64,000 nt of DNA from contig JAWZYU010000681.1 in the NCBI GenBank assembly GCA_038380435.1, positions 1 to 64,000 of the forward strand, given 5' to 3'. Made by a program: the position numbers and the translations under genes. Shown here piece by piece: positions 45,675 to 56,175 of this stretch. The notes under the pieces are model-generated. The model saw nothing but the letters and a program-made list of their open reading frames with translations. It did not search any database and was not told where the DNA came from. This DNA comes from Ryuthela nishihirai. Its lineage: Eukaryota > Arthropoda > Arachnida > Araneae > Heptathelidae. Numbering within the stretch: the first letter of the stretch is position 1; each line of letters begins with the position of its first letter.

Positions 45675-46207
45675 ATGGCCAGCGGATCGGAGAGAACCTC
45701 AAGATCACAGTCCAGAGAGTTCGGCGTCGAACAACCTTCAACAAGCCCTCGCCACTCACCTTCCAGGTCACCAAGAGCCAGCCCGGAGAGAAACATCGAC
45801 CAACTGATTATTAAAAGTATAAAAGCGCTGAAACAACCTGATGGATGCGGCCTCGCCCAGATCAAGAAATACTTATCGTCAATATTCAAGGTCAACACCG
45901 TGTCTAAAACTGCAAGGATAAAAAAATTCTTGAAGAAAGCTACCGATGATGGCACCCTTTCCCAAGCCAAGGGAAAATACAAATTGCAAAGAAGACGGCG
46001 GAAGAAGAAAACTGATGGAAAGAAGAAAACCGGAGCTCGTCGTCGACGAAATGATCGTGCAAAGAAGGGTAAGAAAGGTGGAAAGAAGGGTAAGAAAGGC
46101 GCAAAAAAAAAAAGGGACACTCACGAAGGAAGAAAAAAGGTGCAAGGAAGAATTATAAGAAAGCCAAGAAAGGCCGTGGCCGTCGTGGCAAAAGGGGACG
46201 CAAGTAG
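45675..46207 (+). pseudogene. Linker-histone/protamine-like protein, retropseudogene
   Basis: The only non-transposon protein in the window. From ATG 45675 (MASGSERTSRSQ): residues 1-40 are Ser/Arg/Pro rich with repeated SPR/SPS motifs, a usual CDK-type phosphorylation context. Residues about 40-104 form a winged-helix H1/H5-type globular domain (IDQLIIKSIKALKQPDG, LAQIKKYLSSIFKV, RIKKFLKKATDDGTLSQAKG). Then comes a Lys/Arg/Gly tail with KKGKKGG-type repeats. Such a combination is known in animal sperm protamine-like (PL-I type) linker histones that compact DNA. An A-homopolymer of 11 at 46103-46113 has lost phase. Before it the ATG frame is open, and after it a second frame gives a continuing basic end (RRKKKGARKNYKKAKKG, then GRGRR and a stop at 46205-46207). 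The frame the ATG stays in ends with an unrelated non-basic tail at 46256. A one-base indel is therefore inferred. The parent gene is not in the window, and a somatic H1 variant is an alternative identity. Confidence 0.8.
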
Positions 46208-46521
46208 ACATCACTCCTGCACTGACTACCTCCCAAATTCTTGCAATTGCCGTTAATAGTAAAAAAAAAAACCTAACGTATCATGATATGTATTAGAGTT
46301 AAATTGTGAACAGTTTATTTTTCTACTATGATTTTTATATGAGACTTTTTTAGCTAGTCTATTTGTGGACAATTATGCATTATGAATCGAAAGAAATTCT
46401 TTCGTATTTCTAGATAACATTGCTCTTTTGCTTAATGTAAATATCCTCAGATATATTCTACACCAAACCGAATGGTAAAATGTTTATTTCCCTAATTCGA
46501 AATATATAATTTTAACTGCTG

Positions 46522-46548
46522 AAAAAAAAAAATTAAAAAAAAAAAAAA
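46522..46548 (+). other. Poly(A) tail of the retrocopy
   Basis: A-rich tract interrupted by one TT, 15 bp after the AATATA hexamer. It marks retroposition of a polyadenylated RNA. Confidence 0.85.
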
Positions 46549-46550
46549 TT

Positions 46551-47130
46551 AAAATTATAGGGTCAACATTAAAGCCACCAATGCATCTATCATCATTGCA
46601 AACGATGGGAATAGAACTAACCGCATTGTTTAGAATATCACTGAAATGCTCAGCCCACCTAGCCATGACAGACTCCTCCCCTTCTATAACCTTACCTTGT
46701 TTATCCTTCAATCCCTGTATACCTGTCCGTTTTCTACCACACAAAACATTAACTATCTGGTACAGCTCTCTGCTGTTGTGCTGTCTAACTGCTTCCTCGG
46801 CTTTGTCAGCCAAACCATCAAGCTAAAGATTCTTATCAGCAGCTAACTGATCTTTTACACGTTTATTAAGTTCTCTGTAATGCTTTCTATTAGTACTAGT
46901 AGGGTATTTATTAAGGACTTTCCTGCAGTTCTTTCTTTCCGAAATAAGCTCAAGTGCCTTATCACTCGAAGAATTCTGTCTCTTCTGCTCCTTTTTCCCT
47001 AAAAGAGTACTGTTAGTGTCCAAAAAAGCCTGTTTAAAATTATCCCATTCCTCCTCAACTTCAGTAGTAAGCATACCATGACTGTCATAATGACTAAGTA
47101 ACCTATCATGGTAAGCTTTGGCTATAACTG
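46551..47130 (-). pseudogene. RTE-like ORF: linker between endonuclease and RT
   Basis: The minus-strand reading gives EVEEEWDNFKQAFLDTN, ISERKNCRKVLNKYP, then (with a frame change near 46830) RQHNSRELYQIVNVLCGRK, RWAEHFSDILN and GGFNVDPI at the edge of the retrocopy. These are usual connector motifs of RTE-type polyproteins. Confidence 0.8.
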
Positions 47131-47136
47131 GGTCTT

Positions 47137-48063
47137 TCAGAGCTTCAGTATTAAAAGCAAATTTTTTAACCCTAGCACAATACTTTTTAAGTTTAAGTGC
47201 AAGACACTTTTAACAAGGTAATGGTCAGATCCAATTTCAGCTCCCCTATATGCCCTGGTATTTCTAACAGAACTAGCCCATTTGCTGTTAATTAATATAT
47301 AATCAATCATATTCCTATGCAGCCCATCAGGTGAAACCCATGTGTACTTATGTATGTCGCGGTGTTTGTAATATGTGTTAGTTATTCTGAAACCATTGAG
47401 TTTACTTACCTGTAGGAGACGTTGCCCATTGCCATTGCAGCTACCAATACCAAAAGGGCCAATCACCCCTCCCCAAAGGTCAGAGTCAGTACCAACTTTG
47501 GCATTGAAGTCACCAAGAACAATGGTAATATCTCCTTTCTTGACAGAATTCAAAATATCCTGAAGTTGTTCATAAAACCTATCCTTCTCATCCTCATCGG
47601 CATCCTCAGTGGGGGCATAACAGCAGATAACATTCAAGTCTTTAACGCTTGTCTGAAATTTTGCTGTAAGAAACCTTTCATTAATGCACTCATATCCTAG
47701 AAGAGCATCACTAGCGTGTCTGCTGAGAGGCAGATCCACGTCTTGGTGATGCTTATTGTCGTCCCTCCCTGAAAAGAGAAATTTAAGATTATTTTTAAGA
47801 ATCTGACCTTTATCTGTCCATCTGGTCTCTTGCAAGCCGAGAATATCTAAATTATAATGGTGGAATTCTTGTGTGAGGACATCAAGAGAAAAAGCTCTGT
47901 GCAGAGTCCTCACATTCCAACTACCTATGGAGAGAAAATGGTTAGTAGGATGTTTAAAGAAACTATGTTTATTGAGAGAGAGAATGCCGACAATATCAAA
48001 CAGCCCCCTAATCGCAGACATGGGGCAAAGACCCGTTCCCCCACCACTAAAGGCTGAAGCCAT
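47137..48063 (-). pseudogene. RTE-like ORF: endonuclease
   Basis: A 308-codon open frame from ATG 48063. Blocks: IGSWNVRTL near residue 48, LDILGLQETRW near 75 (Glu), VICCYAPTEDADEDE near 145, IVLGDFNAKVG near 185 (Asp), MIDYILIN near 257 and IGSDHYLVKS near 280 (catalytic Asp/His). All main residues are present, so this endonuclease looks structurally intact, but the RT is broken downstream. It is most similar in style to proteins often labelled craniofacial-development-protein-2-like. The nearest relative in the window is 62919-63326. Confidence 0.87.
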
Positions 48064-48600
48064 CTACACTGGAAGACTTCCCACAATGTAGAATTTGACG
48101 ATGCCAATAGAAGCAATGAGTTCAGGTGCCTGCGATGACCTCTCCTCAGGATTATCCACCAGCTGATAAACATATCCTGCGAATCTATTCACTTGGGGCT
48201 GTCAACCCACAAACAAACAGAAAACACAGCGGAAGATTTTCCCTCCACAGAAGCCCACAAGTGGAGCAAAATCAGGATCCATAATCAAGCTCAGAGCCAT
48301 ATATCTGTCCAGTCCAGTGGGTTTATATGGTCAGCACCAGGACCCTGTGTGGTTGACCACTCCTCAGCAGGGTAGAAAAAAAGAAAAGTAGCCATAGTTG
48401 TCCAGATCAGTAGGCCACACTAATCTGGCAGCCCTCCCCTTCCGTTCCCTTCCACAAGAGAGTATCTCTTTTGAAAGGTACTAACGGTCTGCACCACAAG
48501 AAGGCGGGGTCGGACATTAGGTGCTAGGCCTGGCCGGTTCTATGCATCATCACAGGGGATTGGTCCATAGCTCTCCTTCCAATGACTACCTAGCTACCAT

Positions 48601-49185
48601 TTACATTGTTACACCTATGTGCTCTTTTTCCAATCATGTTCTCAAACAGAAAATAAATTGTTTCTATGATTGAGCAAAAGTTTATAATCAGAGTTAATTG
48701 CCAAATTCAGAAAATATTCTGTAAAATACAGACATTGAGAGAGAGAGATTTTGTGGTTTGTATTTTGGTACAGAATTTAAATAAATATGTTTTTTTTTTT
48801 AAATTGATTTTTGTTCTTGTTTATTATTTCAAAATATATATATATAAAAATTGAACAGAAGGAGGAACTGAAATATGAAAAATTATATTTCAATAAAGTA
48901 AAAGTAATTTAAGATAAAAAATAAAGAAAATAATTTTCCTGGTCAAAAGTAAAAAGGATTTTAATATCAACCTAAAACGGGATTTTTTAATGTTTTTCAT
49001 ATTGGGTTATGCATTGCAGCAAAATAAAAAATATTTGCAATAATTCTGGTAAAGCTAGTACGAAGAAAAAATAATATTGATTTCCATTAACTTTACTAAA
49101 TATAATATTCCATCTTTGAAATTGCTTAATATTTAATTGCTCCCAATCCGATTTTATCTTGCTAGCTCAGCCGTTTTTGCAAGGG
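48601..49185. other. AT-rich, no gene seen
   Basis: No recognised feature. Confidence 0.4.
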
Positions 49186-49189
49186 ATGT

Positions 49190-49375
49190 AAAGAGGAAAA
49201 AAATAGAATTCAACAAGAAGGGATGACACAGGCATACTGCCCCTATTAATTTCGAACGAAGTTTCACTCTGATGCGCCAATATACCATGTTTAGAGGGCG
49301 CTCCAGTCGCACAGTTTGAATTACGCCTATGGAATGTTTTGTTCTTCCTTAAACACTCCTTGACATAATGATCTC
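49190..49375 (+). repeat. TIR-element end fragment
   Basis: Contains the AGAGGGCGCTCCAGTCGCACAG region and the terminal TTACGCCTATGGAATG and CTTCCTTAAACACTCCTTG, a diverged end of the 32375-33379 family. Confidence 0.6.
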
Positions 49376-49439
49376 TGCTAGCCTCCCTCAAAGACACATA
49401 TATCTTTGAAACACACGAACTGATGCCTCTTATTGGGTT

Positions 49440-50388
49440 TATTTTGAAGGACTAATTAAATAATCCTGCATCCCAGAAACCTGCGAAATAGATCAAAAGG
49501 ACGACTGTGCGAACCGAATTTTAATGTATTTTTTGCGTTTATATAACGAATGGTACATTCTGTATTATTGACATAGTAGATAATGTGTTGACTATATTTT
49601 CTACTATTGAGTACATAAGGCCACTATATATCTTTCTTATAATACCAAATATATGTTAGAAATGGACCAATCGTGCTAATGCAGTAAAATGATGCAGATA
49701 GTAAAAGATCATAATGTTATTAATCATATTATCATACAAATTGGGTTTAACACGAAACATACCAACATATATTAACTAAATACAGCAACATGGCATAAAA
49801 ACACGGAACTCTTAGAATTAAATGAATGATTCGTGTAACTTAATGATTCATGAATATATCACTTGAATATTGATATTTCTTTTTTCGAACAAAATCATCA
49901 TCAAATATAGGCAGTAACGCACGCCATCTACTGACAGTGATGTACACTAAACCCTTGGAATTTTATCACACACAATAATGCATAAAAAATACGTTTAGCA
50001 TCGAATGGAAATGAATCAATAAGGAAAGCTCTAGCGCTATTCCTGACTATTTACCTCCAAAAACATTTTTTTAATGTAAATCTTTCCAAACCGTACTTCT
50101 CAAAGCAATGGTCCACGAGCCATCGGTTCGTGAGATCCAAACCGTCGGCCCTGATGAATGAGTTCGTGCAGATTCCACGTAAAGTTCTTTGTCTCCGTTG
50201 CTAAGTTGGTTAGCTGCCTTCTTTATTGAATACATCAGGATTCAGGCTAGAGAGAGATTTCCTCCTCAGTGTGGTAAGTCATGGCTACGATCCGAACCAC
50301 ATTCCATTTGTGATTAACTGCACGATGATTGAAGCCAGTCATTTCAACATGATGCCGGAAATTTGGAAGTTTCTTGGGGAAGGATGCT
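49440..50388 (-). repeat. Interspersed repeat X, inverted copy
   Basis: Matches 34930-35560 in reverse and, at its left end, 10850-11240 in direct orientation. Includes the conserved frame (RDFLLSVVSH to IWKFLGEG) at 50250-50388 on the plus strand. The repeat boundary at 50388 meets a Tx1-like ORF1. Confidence 0.7.
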
Positions 50389-50995
50389 TCCAGTCTTTAA
50401 TATCCTCGACGTCACACACCCTGTACCTCACGCTTAGCACAATGGAGCAAATGGCATACATCATTGCCAAAGGCTCTGTAACCGTTGATGTCTCCATCGA
50501 ACGACCTGGCACCAATCTGGTGAGAGTCATTGTCCGAAGAATATTCTACTAGATCTCGAATGCCGTAATTGTGGCTGCACTTTCACCATTTGGCAAAGTG
50601 TAGTTTATTGAGCAAAAGCGATGACAGGTGGATACTTCCACGGTCTCCCTACCGGCACGTGGACTGTTGTCATGGACATGATGTGAACAGTTCGAAACAC
50701 CATGTCAACAGTCAGATGTTCAGATGTCATGGTCTCTCAAGGCTTCAGATAGAACGAAAAATTGTCATTTCCAGGGGTACTTTGCCTCACAGTGCAATAC
50801 AATATGGTGTAAAAACTGCTCTTCTGGTGCCCATCTGGAGAAAGGTTGCAGTATGAAATGCAAGAAATGCTCCGAGCAGGGGCTTACGTTTAGCTTCTGT
50901 CGTAAGCGATCATTTTCTGACATTATTACTGGGAAAAAACCAGCTGCACAAAAGCAGCAGGGAGTTGTGAGACTCTGGGAAAGCGACTGAAGTAG
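50388..50995 (+). pseudogene. Tx1-like LINE ORF1 (RRM-like part and Cys-His knuckles)
   Basis: ORF1 piece in several frames: MEQMAYIIAKGSVTVDVS and PGTNLVRVIVRRIFY up to a stop near 50552, AVIVAALSPFGKV, then (frame 50724-50990) NCHFQGYFASQC, CKNCSSGAHLEKGC and MKCKKCSEQG, ending SFSDIITGKKPAAQ. It matches the minus-strand ORF1 at 42670-43430 in order and motif. Functionally it is the RNA-binding subunit. It is truncated on its 5' side by repeat X and has no ORF2 downstream. Confidence 0.75.
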
Positions 50996-51382
50996 AGGTC
51001 AAGGTTTGGGGGAGGAGAAACTCTCCTCCCCAAAAATACAGAGGACATCCCCAGACCTTGCAGGCTGAGAAATCATTCGGGGAAAGGGCAAAACCCTCTC
51101 CCTAAGTCTCAGGAGAAGGAATCGTTTAGAAATCCCCCCCCCCCCCTCACATGAGTAGAGCAAAAAATTGCCATTCAGTAAAATGTAACTGGCAAACGTA
51201 GAATTACTGCCTCCTCAAAGGTGGGGAGGAGTCTGAATTTGAATTTAATAAGTTTGGAGACGTGAAATGGGTAACGGAATCAATATGGGAAGTGGAAGTT
51301 AAATCTGAGTTTCCAATGCCAGATGATGTGGAAGGAAGTGAATCCCTATAAGTAGGAGACTGATCAGATATGGTAGAAGAAC

Positions 51383-52867
51383 CAGGGGCATAGCTATGGG
51401 GGATGGAGGGAGGCTCCCCCCCAAAGTAACTCGGAGTTGGCAAAATTCGAAACGACTTCGTAAAATCTAGGTGAGTTGTGAAATTTTTGTAATCTTTTTT
51501 TTTACAAAATTAAGGGAATTGTCAAAATCGATGCAACTTGGCAAATCTAGGGCAGTTTGGAAAATGGAGAGACGGCCAAATTTAGAGCAGTTGGCAAGAT
51601 TCGAAGCCACTTAGCAAAATACAGGTGAATTGGGATAATTCGGACAACTTCGCAAAATCTTGGGGAGTTGGCAAAATTCAGGTGAGATGTAAAAATTTGG
51701 ATTTTTTTCTGTAAAATTATGGCGAGTTGTTGAAACTTAGGGAGTTGGAAAATTCTAGGGGCACTTGGCAAAATTCGGAGTGACTTGGCAAAATCTAGGG
51801 TAGTTGGCAAAATTCGAATCCACTTGGTAAAATACCCGCGATTTGTGAAAATTGGGATTGTTTTCGTGAAATTAAAGAGAATTGACAAAATCGAGAAAAC
51901 TTCGAAAATTTTGGGGAGTTTGAAAAATTTGAAGTGACCTAGCAAATTTAGAAGAGATGTAAAAATTGGGATTGTTTTGCAAAATTAAGGACAGGTGGTA
52001 AAGTCGAGGCAACTTGGCGAAATCTAAAGGTAGTTGGCAAAACTGGAAACCACTTCGTAAAGTACAGGTGAGTTGGAAAAACGGATTGGTTTTGTGAAAT
52101 TGAGGATAGTGGAAAAACGAGAACTCTTTTCAAAATTCGAATCCACTTGGTACAATATAGGCGATTTGTGAAAATTGGGATTTATTTTGTGAAATTAAGG
52201 AGTGTTGGACATGTCGAGGAAACTTAGCAAAGTGTAGGGCAGTTGGCAAAATTCGAAGCCACGTGGTAAAATACAGGGGAGTTGTGAAAATTGTGCCTTT
52301 CTTGTGTAATTAAGGAGAGTTCATAAAATTCGAAGTGACTTGGCAAATTCAGGGAAGATGTAAAAATTGTGATTTTTTTTCTGCAAAATTATGGCTAGTT
52401 GGCAAAATGTAGGGGAGTTGGCAAAATTTGAATCCACTTGGTGAAATATAGGCGAGGTGTTATAATTAGGATTGCGTTTGTGAAGTTAAGGAGATTTGAC
52501 AAAATCGAGAAAACTTGGCAAAATCTTGGGGATTCCGAAAAATTTGAAGTTACTCGATAAATAAGAAGAGATGTAGGGATTGGGATTGGTTTTGTGAAAT
52601 TAAGGGGAGTTGGCCAAATCAAGGGAAAAAATCACTCTGATTTGCTACAATTCAGACAAGACGTAAATATTTTGAATAATTGGCAAAATTGGTAGGCATA
52701 GGCAAATGGCAATATGAAAAATTGCCTCCCCCCCTCCCCCCCAACCATCACGGAGCGAAAATGTAGACATTATGGGCACAGTTGGCAAAATTTGATTCTC
52801 GAGTTGGAAAGTTTTTTAAATCTCCCCCCCCCCCCCCCTCCAACCATAGTCCTTCGCTACGCCCCTG
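51383..52867 (+). mobile_element. Non-autonomous hAT-type element, minisatellite core
   Basis: 1485 bp with TIRs CAGGGGCATAGC (left) and, in reverse, CAGGGGCGTAGC (right). The flanks 51375-51382 and 52868-52875 are both AGAAGAAC, an 8-bp TSD. hAT elements make 8-bp TSDs and often have CAGGGGC-type ends. No transposase is present. The interior is degenerate tandem repeat plus C/G-rich runs near both ends. Confidence 0.88.
51440..52700 (+). repeat. Degenerate tandem repeat inside the hAT-type element
   Basis: The core is a ~18-21 bp monomer of the form AGTTGGCAAAATTCG, with variants ACTTGGCAAAATC and GTTGTGAAAATTGGG. These are arranged in a looser higher-order order (GTTGGCAAAATTCGAAGCCA, CTTGGTAAAATACAGG, a TTTTGTGAAATTAAGG segment, AAAATCGAGGAAAC). 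The open minus-strand frames here are by-products. Confidence 0.85.
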
Positions 52868-53005
52868 AGAAGAACCATTATTCTTGCGATTTTCTGCAAG
52901 TTGATTGAGCAAGGATATTTTGGGATGTTCTGACAAGATGTCGAAGTCGTTGATTATGTTATCAACCGCAACCTTAGATTTGGGGGAGGGAGGCGTAGGA
53001 GTCAT

Positions 53006-53535
53006 AGTAGTTATAAAGAGTTATCCAAAACGAGACAATGGACACTCATGTGAATAAGGGGGTGTAAAATAGAGGATGGAAAAGGGAGCGAAGAAAGGTG
53101 GGAAAGTTAAGAGAATGAGGGGAGTAGAGATGACAATTGATGGGGTATTAAAATGGGATGGATTAAATAACAGAACAGGGCAATGCAGTAACTAGAAAAG
53201 GCAGAATAAACTTAACAGCTAAAACACAGTAAGGAGTGCTGAACTGGAGAGTAGGAGCAACATAAGAGCTAATGTCGTCAAGCAGAGAAATAAAGAGCGA
53301 AACTGCCCGCGAAAAGCTCAAATAAAGAGCTGGCAGGGAAGTGCAAGGCCCAGCTACAATTACTATTCTAAAGTTCACTCTTTGGTGCCACGCGGTAAAA
53401 CCTAATTATATGAAGGGACAAATTCAGCGGTAATTTGTCCACAATTATTAAGTTTCAACTAAAACCTCTCTGGAACGAAGGGATAAACCCATCGATTGTT
53501 TATCCGCAATATTTTAAAGTCTGACTAAAAATACC
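53006..53535 (-). other. Probable 5' leader of the split LINE; no gene
   Basis: Precedes the ATG at 53005 in minus sense. No protein motif in this stretch. Confidence 0.35.
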
Positions 53536-53539
53536 ACGA

Positions 53540-54198
53540 AACAGTCGAGGCACACCACAGCTTAAAAGGGAAGTACAAGCCAAAGATAGAGCAAGAAGAT
53601 TATGGCAATCATCGAGATTATCTACCGATAAAAAAATTATAATAAGCTACATATTAAACTGCGGAAAAACTTAAAAGATTTAATAATGACAACTAGAATA
53701 ACAAACTCCTTTCGCTTAATCCTAATGATGGCTCATTCTGGAAAATGGTCCGCTCATTAAAAGGAAAGAAATGTCACACTGGTCCACTTCATGGATCAGA
53801 TAAAGCTGAAATCAGATCAATTCAGATAAAGCTGAAATCAGATCAATTCAGATAAAGCTGAAACCTTTGCCAAATGACTTGAATTGCAATTTCAGCCAAA
53901 TGAAGAGTATGTGAATGACGATCTGATCGATGAGGTGGAAAGTGCTCTTCGGAAATTTAAAAGATCACCATGTAAGGAGAAATTACAGTTTATCACCTTC
54001 AATGAAATCACTGAAAACATCAAACAGCTGAAACTTAAAAAAGCTGCAGGAGATGATGACATCAATAATACAGTAATCAAAAACCTTCCCAGGAAAGCAG
54101 TTCTGCTACTTTTAAATTTTTTTAATAAATGTCTACATTATCATTGTTTTCCTCAACCATGGAAAAATGCCATCATAACCATGTTGCCAAAACAAGGG
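53540..54198 (+). pseudogene. Jockey-like ORF2: linker and RT fingers
   Basis: Linker piece REVQAKDRARRLWQSSRLS near 53575 and NPNDGSFWKMVRSLKGKK near 53720, then the RT finger region ESALRKFKRSP and LKLKKAAGDDDINNTVIKNLP near 54025 (KSPG.D in intact relatives, here AAGDDD). It ends at WKNAIITMLPKQG near 54195, where a minus-strand LINE starts. It is similar to the 1440-1830 part of the first Jockey-like element. Confidence 0.78.
53798..53864 (+). repeat. 26-bp tandem repeat in Jockey-like coding
   Basis: About 2.6 copies of a unit containing CAGATAAAGCTGAAATCAG. Confidence 0.9.
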
Positions 54199-54199
54199 T

Positions 54200-55435
54200 G
54201 ATACAAAACAAGGGTCCCTTCGGGAACATGTATGCGAGAGGTAAGTTGAGAATTGAAGAAAAGTCTTTATGAAGGACATGAAGAGACGATAGTAGAGGGT
54301 AAAGGAAAGGTGGACTAAATTCTGTTCCAAAGTGAGGTGGAAAGAAGGAAAGAAAAGAGAGATTCATAAATTTTGGTTTTGTTTAGAGGGGGGGAGGGGT
54401 CCAGAATTACATTCGTTTGAATATCCAAAATGTTTAGGTCAATGAGTGATTTGAAGAAAGTTTGTCTCTGTGAGGCAGTATTATCACAGTTAAGTAGGAT
54501 GTGATGAACCGTCTCCGGAACTTTACAATGTCTACAGTTAGGAGAATGTGTGGGTTTGAATTTATGTAGAGTAGGATTAAGAATTGTGGAGTTGGTTCTT
54601 AATCTGTGTAGTAATTTGATGTGTTTTCTAGGGAAGGGGAGGTTATCAATTGTTGATATATTATAGTTAAGATTAAATCGAAAGTTGTTTTGGACAGAGG
54701 CCTGGACCTGAAAGTATTTATTGGTGAGATGTGCTTCAAGTTGTTTTATCTCCTGAGAAGTATTGATATGAAAGTGATAGGTAGGTGATACTATGTGGAG
54801 GTTGTGTGCCAGTTTAGCGAGATTATCAACAGTTTCATTATGGTGAATTCCAACGTGGCTGGGAATCCATTGTAAAATAATTGTATTATTTTTTGTATGG
54901 AGGTTATGTGTTGTAAGAGTGAGGATTTTATGTATGTAGTAGTTATATGAGGTGTATAGAAATTCCTGTGAGAGGGTTTGTATGGCTCCTTTGGAATCTA
55001 TAAAAATGGTAATGTTTTTGTTGTGTACATATTTAAGGGTCCATTCCAAGGCCTCAATAATGGCAAAGATTTCAGTATGTAGTATGGTGCAGATTGGGGA
55101 TAATTTGAAAGATAATGAAGTATTGTATTGTGGGATATGAATAGCAGCACTGGCTGATGGTGGGTTTTGAATGACAGAGCCATCAGTATAAATTTTAATA
55201 TTTTCATTGTATTGTGTGTCAAAGTATGTTTCAGCGAGAGTTTTTACTGCATCATGTGGTAAGTTATGTTTATGTGTGAGAGTGGGTATGTGGGTGGAGA
55301 ATGTAGGACTAATGAAGCTCCAGTCTGCTATAAGTGGGGGAATATCCCCAAAGTTTTTGATCTGTAGGTGTTTCTTCATTAAAGTGTGGAGGTCAGGAGT
55401 GGATTTAATGTGCTTGTAGTAGGGGCTTTCTTATA
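54200..55435 (-). mobile_element. I-like LINE, 5'-truncated (RNase H tail)
   Basis: RNase H, C-terminus and a 3' segment at 54200-54314. The RT is absent because of 5' truncation. It was inserted in opposite sense in or beside the Jockey-like element, which does not resume on the other side. Confidence 0.75.
54315..55379 (-). pseudogene. I-like ORF2: RNase H and C-terminus
   Basis: An intact 354-codon frame to its natural stop. RNase H blocks are KIYTDGSVI (Asp), ILHTEIFAIIEAL (Glu), IFIDSKGAI (Asp) and WIPSHVGIHHNETVDNLAK (His/Asp). All metal ligands are present. A C-terminal Cys-His knuckle reads CRHCKVPETVHHILLNC. It is clearly related to 25645-26631 but a different subfamily (SHVGIHHNE against GHSGFKENE). 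The start codon is arbitrary since the 5' part is lost. Confidence 0.85.
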
Positions 55436-55835
55436 AAATGGGCTCGCTTCTTTGCGAGGCACTGATTGGCGCGCAGGCCAAGAGGCCACATCTCCGTCAC
55501 CGCTCTTGCCGCTTCAACTAGAAAATCGAACTTAACCCAATTATCAATTACGCTTTATCGGATTACTAAATCAGCCACGCTGTTAATTTTTTTTTTTTCT
55601 TTTTACAAACGACCTGCCATCTACCCTTGACACATACCAATTTCAAAATTGTTGTCCCAAGGGATGCCCATCACTTTAGATAAAGAAACTGCTATTTATC
55701 CCCAACCTTCCCACAGATTGAATAAAAATGGATTTTCGGCTTAATCCTTTTCTTTTACCAATGACAACTTCAGCACATTTTATTTACGTGAGACACACAT
55801 TTCGACGGGAATGAGCATGGAACGAAGAATATAAA
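55436..55835. other. No gene seen
   Basis: GC-richer near 55440-55520, then AT-rich. No motif recognised. Confidence 0.4.
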
Positions 55836-56044
55836 TAAATGAATAAATACCCCCTCAAGCAGCTGTTTGCCACAGAGGTCTGACAGGAGCCTGTCAGTTT
55901 ATATGCCTTAGTAGAAGGTCTGAGAGGATGGCAGGCCCTCAGCAGAAAAACGACACAAACAGCCATGCCTTACCCGGGGCTCGAACCCAGGTCCCTTAGA
56001 TCAGTAGCCAAACGCACTAACCACTCGGCCATGGGTCGGCTACC
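55836..56044 (-). mobile_element. SINE-B, complete, tRNA-derived
   Basis: In minus sense it starts near 56044 with GTAGCCGACCCATGGCCGAG and TGGTTAGTGCG (A-box), and GGTTCGAGCCCCGGG (B-box) lies about 70 bp in. A unique body follows (GTGTCGTTTTTCTGCTGAG, CATATAAACTGACAGGCTCC, CAGCTGCTTGAGGGGG) and the 3' end is the simple (TATTTATTCATT) tail. The head resembles a Ser/Leu-type tRNA with its long variable arm, which is inference. Fragments: 8875, 25005, 34080. Confidence 0.88.
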
Positions 56045-56175
56045 CGTTAAAATTATTTTATTAACGAGCGGTGACACCCTATATCCCTTTAATAGCACAG
56101 TAAGAGAGGCACTTGGAAAAACCCGTGAACCAGGAAAACACATTTTCAAAACAGAAAAACAGATCACAAAGATAT

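Larger units (their letters stand above)
45660..46550 (+). mobile_element. Processed retrocopy (poly(A)-tailed) inside the RTE-like LINE
   Basis: An intronless transcript copy, in opposite orientation to its LINE host. It starts about 15 bp before an ATG, carries a ~310-bp 3' UTR, a variant poly(A) signal AATATA at 46501 and an A-rich tail at 46522-46548. The LINE reading resumes beyond both edges (DSNGTFSCSG in minus sense before, GGFNVDPI after). Flanking AAAATT occurs on both sides but is too short to prove a TSD. Confidence 0.85.
44028..48600 (-). mobile_element. RTE-like LINE, nearly complete, interrupted by a retrocopy
   Basis: Endonuclease, linker, RT and the basic C-terminus occur in order on the minus strand. 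The 3' end at 44030-44052 is a (GAT)n trinucleotide run (CAT on the plus strand) in place of poly(A), a usual mark of RTE elements. The 5' leader is taken as 48064-48600; its outer edge is uncertain. A second copy fragment is at 62700-63490. Confidence 0.82.
51204..53005 (-). pseudogene. LINE ORF1 N-terminal piece split by a hAT-type element
   Basis: On the minus strand ATG 53005 starts MTPTPPSPKSKVAVDN, with FDILSEHPKISLLNQLAEN, up to about 52868. After the insertion the frame resumes at 51382 with SDQSPTYRDSLPSTSSG and a Ser/Thr-rich end to a stop at 51204. The join falls exactly on an 8-bp TSD. The composition resembles gag N-termini of Jockey- or I-like LINEs, but I see no zinc knuckle, so the assignment is tentative. 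Confidence 0.6.

Noticed and set aside
45638..46214. Antisense frames over the linker-histone-like copy (160 and 111 codons)
   Set aside because: Phe/Leu/Ser-rich shadow of a Lys/Arg-rich coding strand. No motif.
45640..46560. Clear target-site duplication around the histone-like retrocopy
   Set aside because: AAAATT is present on both sides, but the region is A/T-rich and the match is too short to count as proof.
51547..52622. Minus-strand proteins with FTKxIPI-type repeats
   Set aside because: Translation of the degenerate tandem repeat inside the hAT-type element.
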